A stretch of DNA of 34,027 nucleotides from JAVBKB01 sp031554275 (GTDB lineage Bacteria; Bacillota; Bacilli; JARBTR01), in assembly GCA_031554275.1 (NCBI GenBank), contig JAVBKB010000178.1, positions 1-34,027 on the forward strand, given 5' to 3'. The notes below the pieces were generated by a model. The model did no database searches, was not told where the DNA came from, and saw only the letters and a program-made list of their open reading frames with translations. Positions 32,045 to 34,027 of the stretch are shown piece after piece (position 1 is the stretch's first letter; each line of letters starts with the position of its first letter). The translations under genes were made by a program, and so were the position numbers.

Positions 32045-32053
32045 ATTATATCA
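32045..32053 (-). promoter_or_regulatory. Extended -10 promoter of the amidase-permease operon
   Basis: Minus strand TGATATAAT, a perfect extended -10 (TGnTATAAT), 30 bases before the GTG start. No good -35 is present at 17 bp, which is common for extended -10 promoters. Confidence 0.5.
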
Positions 32054-32174
32054 TATTTAGAACTTCAAGACTTTAAATTTATAGAAAATTCGAAATTTTA
32101 ACAAACTCTTAGTTATATTTACTTCCGAGAGAAATGTTCAAACTGAATAAGCCTTCTCAAATAGCGATTATTTC

Positions 32175-32321
32175 ATCCTAATTGTTGTTAGAAATGCAAC
32201 TTAAAACCCCCGATAAAATTTTCAAAGACGAGGAATAATTTACGAAGGATAGCGGGACTATCCTAGGGAATTATGACGAAATATTTGGGAATCTTAGCGA
32301 GTTTGAAGTTGCATTTCTTGC
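32175..32321 (+). repeat. Dispersed hairpin repeat, copy B (complete)
   Basis: The full copy of the element also found at 9998-10126. Terminal inverted repeats AGAAATGCAACTT (32190-32202) and AAGTTGCATTTCT (32306-32318) are perfect, and the interior continues to pair: CGATAAAATTTTCAAA with TTTGGGAATCTTAGCG (14 of 16 positions, two as G-U), ATAATTT with GAATTAT, and the apical AGGATA/TATCCT. So the whole element is one long hairpin. It fills most of the 330-base spacer between the amidase gene and the GH13 gene; I see nothing else there. Confidence 0.85.
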
Positions 32322-32345
32322 GACTATTAATCATTCAGTTCCGAA

Positions 32346-33500
32346 TCACTTCGTCTCTCTCTGACCATGCTTCTTAAAGTAGACCATTAGTCCACCGAAA
32401 ACCGTGAACAGCGCAAGTGGTGCAATCATCCACCACCAATTGATGCCCGTTTCCGCACCGACTATAAATATCTCTGCTGTTTCTGGTTCTAATGTAATTC
32501 TATAAAGACCTGCCTTATCACTCTGAATTCGATAGTTCTCTAAATTCCCACGCAACTCTTTTTCGGCTCCAATAACATCTTTGCCTAGCGTCATAGTGTT
32601 TGTTTTGGAGGAATTATTGATGGCAACGATTACTTGCTGATTAGTTGTTGACCGCTCATAAACAATCATGCCATCTTGTTCAGCAACATAATTTGTTTTT
32701 CCATCGCTAATTGCAGAAAATTGTGTGCGAATGCTTGCGAGCTTCGTGATATAGTCAACCAGCGTCTTATCACTGAAATTCATTATCTGCTGATTGGCTG
32801 GCGGCGCTCCCCCATTTAAAGCGGATTCCGAACCATAATAGATCATGGGAGAGGCACTTGTGTACAAATAGGTTAGTGCCAATTGCCAGCGTGTTCCTGG
32901 ATATTTCTTTGCAGCAACAATATTACTTGTAAACCGGCTCGCAGATGGACCGTCAATTGTGATAGGCGATTTCTTATTAAGCTTCTGCAGATTTAACACA
33001 GATTCCATCTCAGTATCAGAATTGGCAAATGCCTCTTGTAGAATTGTGGTTGTTTCCGTTTCGATGAGGATATTGTCAAATACCTCAGCACCAACTTGTT
33101 TCGCCAAATCTTCTGTGGGTGATAGTAATGTTGCATTGTCATATGTTAAGAAAACTTGTAACTCTTTATCATTGGCCTTCTTAACCAAATCTTTGAGTTC
33201 GGTCTGAGTACCAAAGTGGGTCGGAATTGCACGATTTGAATCCACAACTGGACTCAGATAAATTGCGCCAAATCCCATTTCTTGAATGTAGTCAAGTTGG
33301 GTGGCAATACCCTTGAAATCACCACCTTGAAGCGAGCTCAGATCCCCTTTTGACACATCTGAATTGTTTTCCAAATCAGCATCCACAAAGCGGTCGACAT
33401 CAATATAATAAATCACATCTTGACGGACATCGCTTGCATAGGCAATATTACACGGCATTAAAAAGGTGAAAAGCAAACAAATAATAGCAATTTTCTTCAT
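32346..33500 (-). CDS. Membrane-anchored GH13 alpha-amylase homologue, apparently inactive
   Basis: 384-aa exported protein. Signal peptide 1-22 (cleavage after AYA), then the start of a GH13 barrel (IYYIDVDRFVDAD, GGDFKGIATQLDYIQEMGFG, AIYLSPVV), a region-IV-like part (DGPSASRFTSN before ALTYLYTSASPMIYYGSE), an amylase C-terminal beta domain, and a membrane anchor at about 352-374 followed by KKHGQRETK. The catalytic parts are missing or changed: no DxVxNH region I, no GxRxD nucleophile motif, no region III Glu, and the NHD of region IV reads DGPSAS. It is also about 100 residues shorter than typical members. I infer a carbohydrate-binding or structural pseudoenzyme rather than an active amylase. 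The start ATG follows AGAGGGA. Real gene: the frame is intact. Confidence 0.85.
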   Translation of the reverse strand: MKKIAIICLLFTFLMPCNIAYASDVRQDVIYYIDVDRFVDADLENNSDVSKGDLSSLQGGDFKGIATQLDYIQEMGFGAIYLSPVVDSNRAIPTHFGTQTELKDLVKKANDKELQVFLTYDNATLLSPTEDLAKQVGAEVFDNILIETETTTILQEAFANSDTEMESVLNLQKLNKKSPITIDGPSASRFTSNIVAAKKYPGTRWQLALTYLYTSASPMIYYGSESALNGGAPPANQQIMNFSDKTLVDYITKLASIRTQFSAISDGKTNYVAEQDGMIVYERSTTNQQVIVAINNSSKTNTMTLGKDVIGAEKELRGNLENYRIQSDKAGLYRITLEPETAEIFIVGAETGINWWWMIAPLALFTVFGGLMVYFKKHGQRETK

Positions 33501-33532
33501 AGAATCCCTCTTGTATCCAAATTTCTACACCT

Positions 33533-33560
33533 ATTATAGCCTTGGTTTCGATTTCTACAA
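33533..33560 (-). promoter_or_regulatory. Sigma-A promoter of the GH13 gene
   Basis: Minus strand TTGTAG (-35), 16-bp spacer, perfect TATAAT (-10), 33 bases before the start codon. Confidence 0.6.
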
Positions 33561-33584
33561 AAGGATACGCTTCACGGTGAAAAT

Positions 33585-33616
33585 TAAAACAAAAACGCCA
33601 TCCCAATGGGACAGCG
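33585..33616 (-). terminator. Terminator of asnB
   Basis: Minus-strand hairpin CGC-TG-TCCC / GGGA-TG-GCG with a 3-nt loop, followed by TTTTTGTTTT. It is upstream of the GH13 promoter and downstream of asnB, so it separates the two units. Confidence 0.75.
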
Positions 33617-33776
33617 AATGAGAATATTTAGTTGACTTCAGGAAGTGAAGTTTGATGAATAGTCGTCACATTGATCCACGTTTCTTTGCCTTTTGCTCAC
33701 AGGTTCCCTTCAACATTTCACGGATAAATCCATGCGACTCTTAAGCACAATTTTTCGGAACTACCGGCATTGCCGA

Positions 33777-34027
33777 TTACTCTACAATCTGGAGCCGATG
33801 TTGTTCTGCCCAATCATGTATTTGTATTAAATAGGCTAGTAGCTGCGGGCCATTCATCAGTTGCCCAAACCACGGCTTGGTGAAAACAGTTCCACCAGAG
33901 TCAATAATTGCTAACAATTTCTCTCGATCAAACAGCTCATGAAGTACAGAATCGCCTTTTACAATTGTCGTAAGACGTTCTTTCACAAGTTTTGTATACA
34001 ATGGATGATGTGTTTTCGGATAAGGGC
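33777..34027 (-). CDS. asnB: Asparagine synthase (glutamine-hydrolysing), C-terminal end only
   Basis: The last 83 codons of a gene that continues beyond the right edge. Read back to the edge, the frame gives PYPKTHHPLYTKLVKERL, then ESGGT-type DSGGTVFTKPWFGQLMNG and PQLLAYLIQIHDWAE, the conserved C-terminus of AsnB. This enzyme makes asparagine from aspartate, ATP and glutamine; the C-terminal part belongs to the synthetase domain. An internal TTG at 34001 could be mistaken for a start, but the open frame passes through it to the window end. The spacer of about 160 bases between its stop and its terminator is unusually long. Confidence 0.9.
   Translation of the reverse strand, partial: PYPKTHHPLYTKLVKERLTTIVKGDSVLHELFDREKLLAIIDSGGTVFTKPWFGQLMNGPQLLAYLIQIHDWAEQHRLQIVE

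Noticed and set aside
33566..33584. Possible CcpA (cre) site TTCACGGTGAA upstream of the GH13 gene
   Set aside because: The palindrome is symmetrical but does not fit the TGNAANCG-type consensus beyond the central CG.
33999..34001. TTG at 34001 as start of a separate 74-aa gene
   Set aside because: The frame stays open to the window edge with PYPKTHHP upstream, and the whole reads as the AsnB C-terminus.

Overview
The window looks like chromosomal DNA of a low-GC, endospore-forming member of the Bacillales (Bacillaceae/Caryophanaceae type). The evidence is spore genes (rsfA, cwlJ, gerQ), bacillithiol biosynthesis (bshB2), Gram-positive HPr with His15 and Ser46, coproporphyrin-dependent haem synthesis (hemQ), and gene groups that recall the Bacillus subtilis ywd/ywf/ywh and yit neighbourhoods. 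I see no rRNA, tRNA, CRISPR array, prophage or transposase gene.

Layout. 1-7.4 kb: ywhD and ywhC (minus), then a two-gene plus-strand module (a 138-aa protein with a MoaD/ubiquitin-like tail pattern, and a 1652-aa DUF4132-type giant), then ywhB. The module sits between genes that belong together in B. subtilis. 7.4-16.3 kb: ywfO and a DUF1450 gene (minus), rsfA, pta (minus), hemQ, the cwlJ-gerQ germination pair behind a sigma-E-like promoter, ung (minus), and a pdxK-yojF-bshB2 operon. 16.3-18.9 kb: an ABC-2 exporter with its TetR regulator, and a palindromic operator candidate on the promoter. 18.9-25.3 kb: a CapA-like lipoprotein, a thioesterase/nitroreductase pair (minus), a coupled alkyltransferase and metallophosphoesterase pair, a lone ptsH (minus) and a membrane protein of unknown function. 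25.3-29.6 kb: rpsD with a long structured leader, then yitW/yitV (minus), a previously unlisted 39-codon gene with its own terminator, a DegV protein and YajQ. 29.6-34.0 kb (all minus): an amino-acid/amine permease and an acetamidase/formamidase, probably one operon, a membrane-anchored GH13 protein that appears to have lost its catalytic residues, and the 3' end of asnB, which runs off the window.

Most transcription units end in clear intrinsic terminators, many shared by convergent genes. Two intergenic spacers carry copies of the same roughly 130-bp element, which folds into one long hairpin. Differences between the copies include changes that keep base pairs, which points to a structured RNA or MITE-like element. 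The observations most worth following up are this repeat, the small-protein/DUF4132 module, the inactive-looking amylase homologue and the 39-codon gene.

Several starts were moved downstream of the longest open frame because the Shine-Dalgarno sequence favours an internal codon. Family assignments come from reading motifs and from memory of the families; no database was searched.
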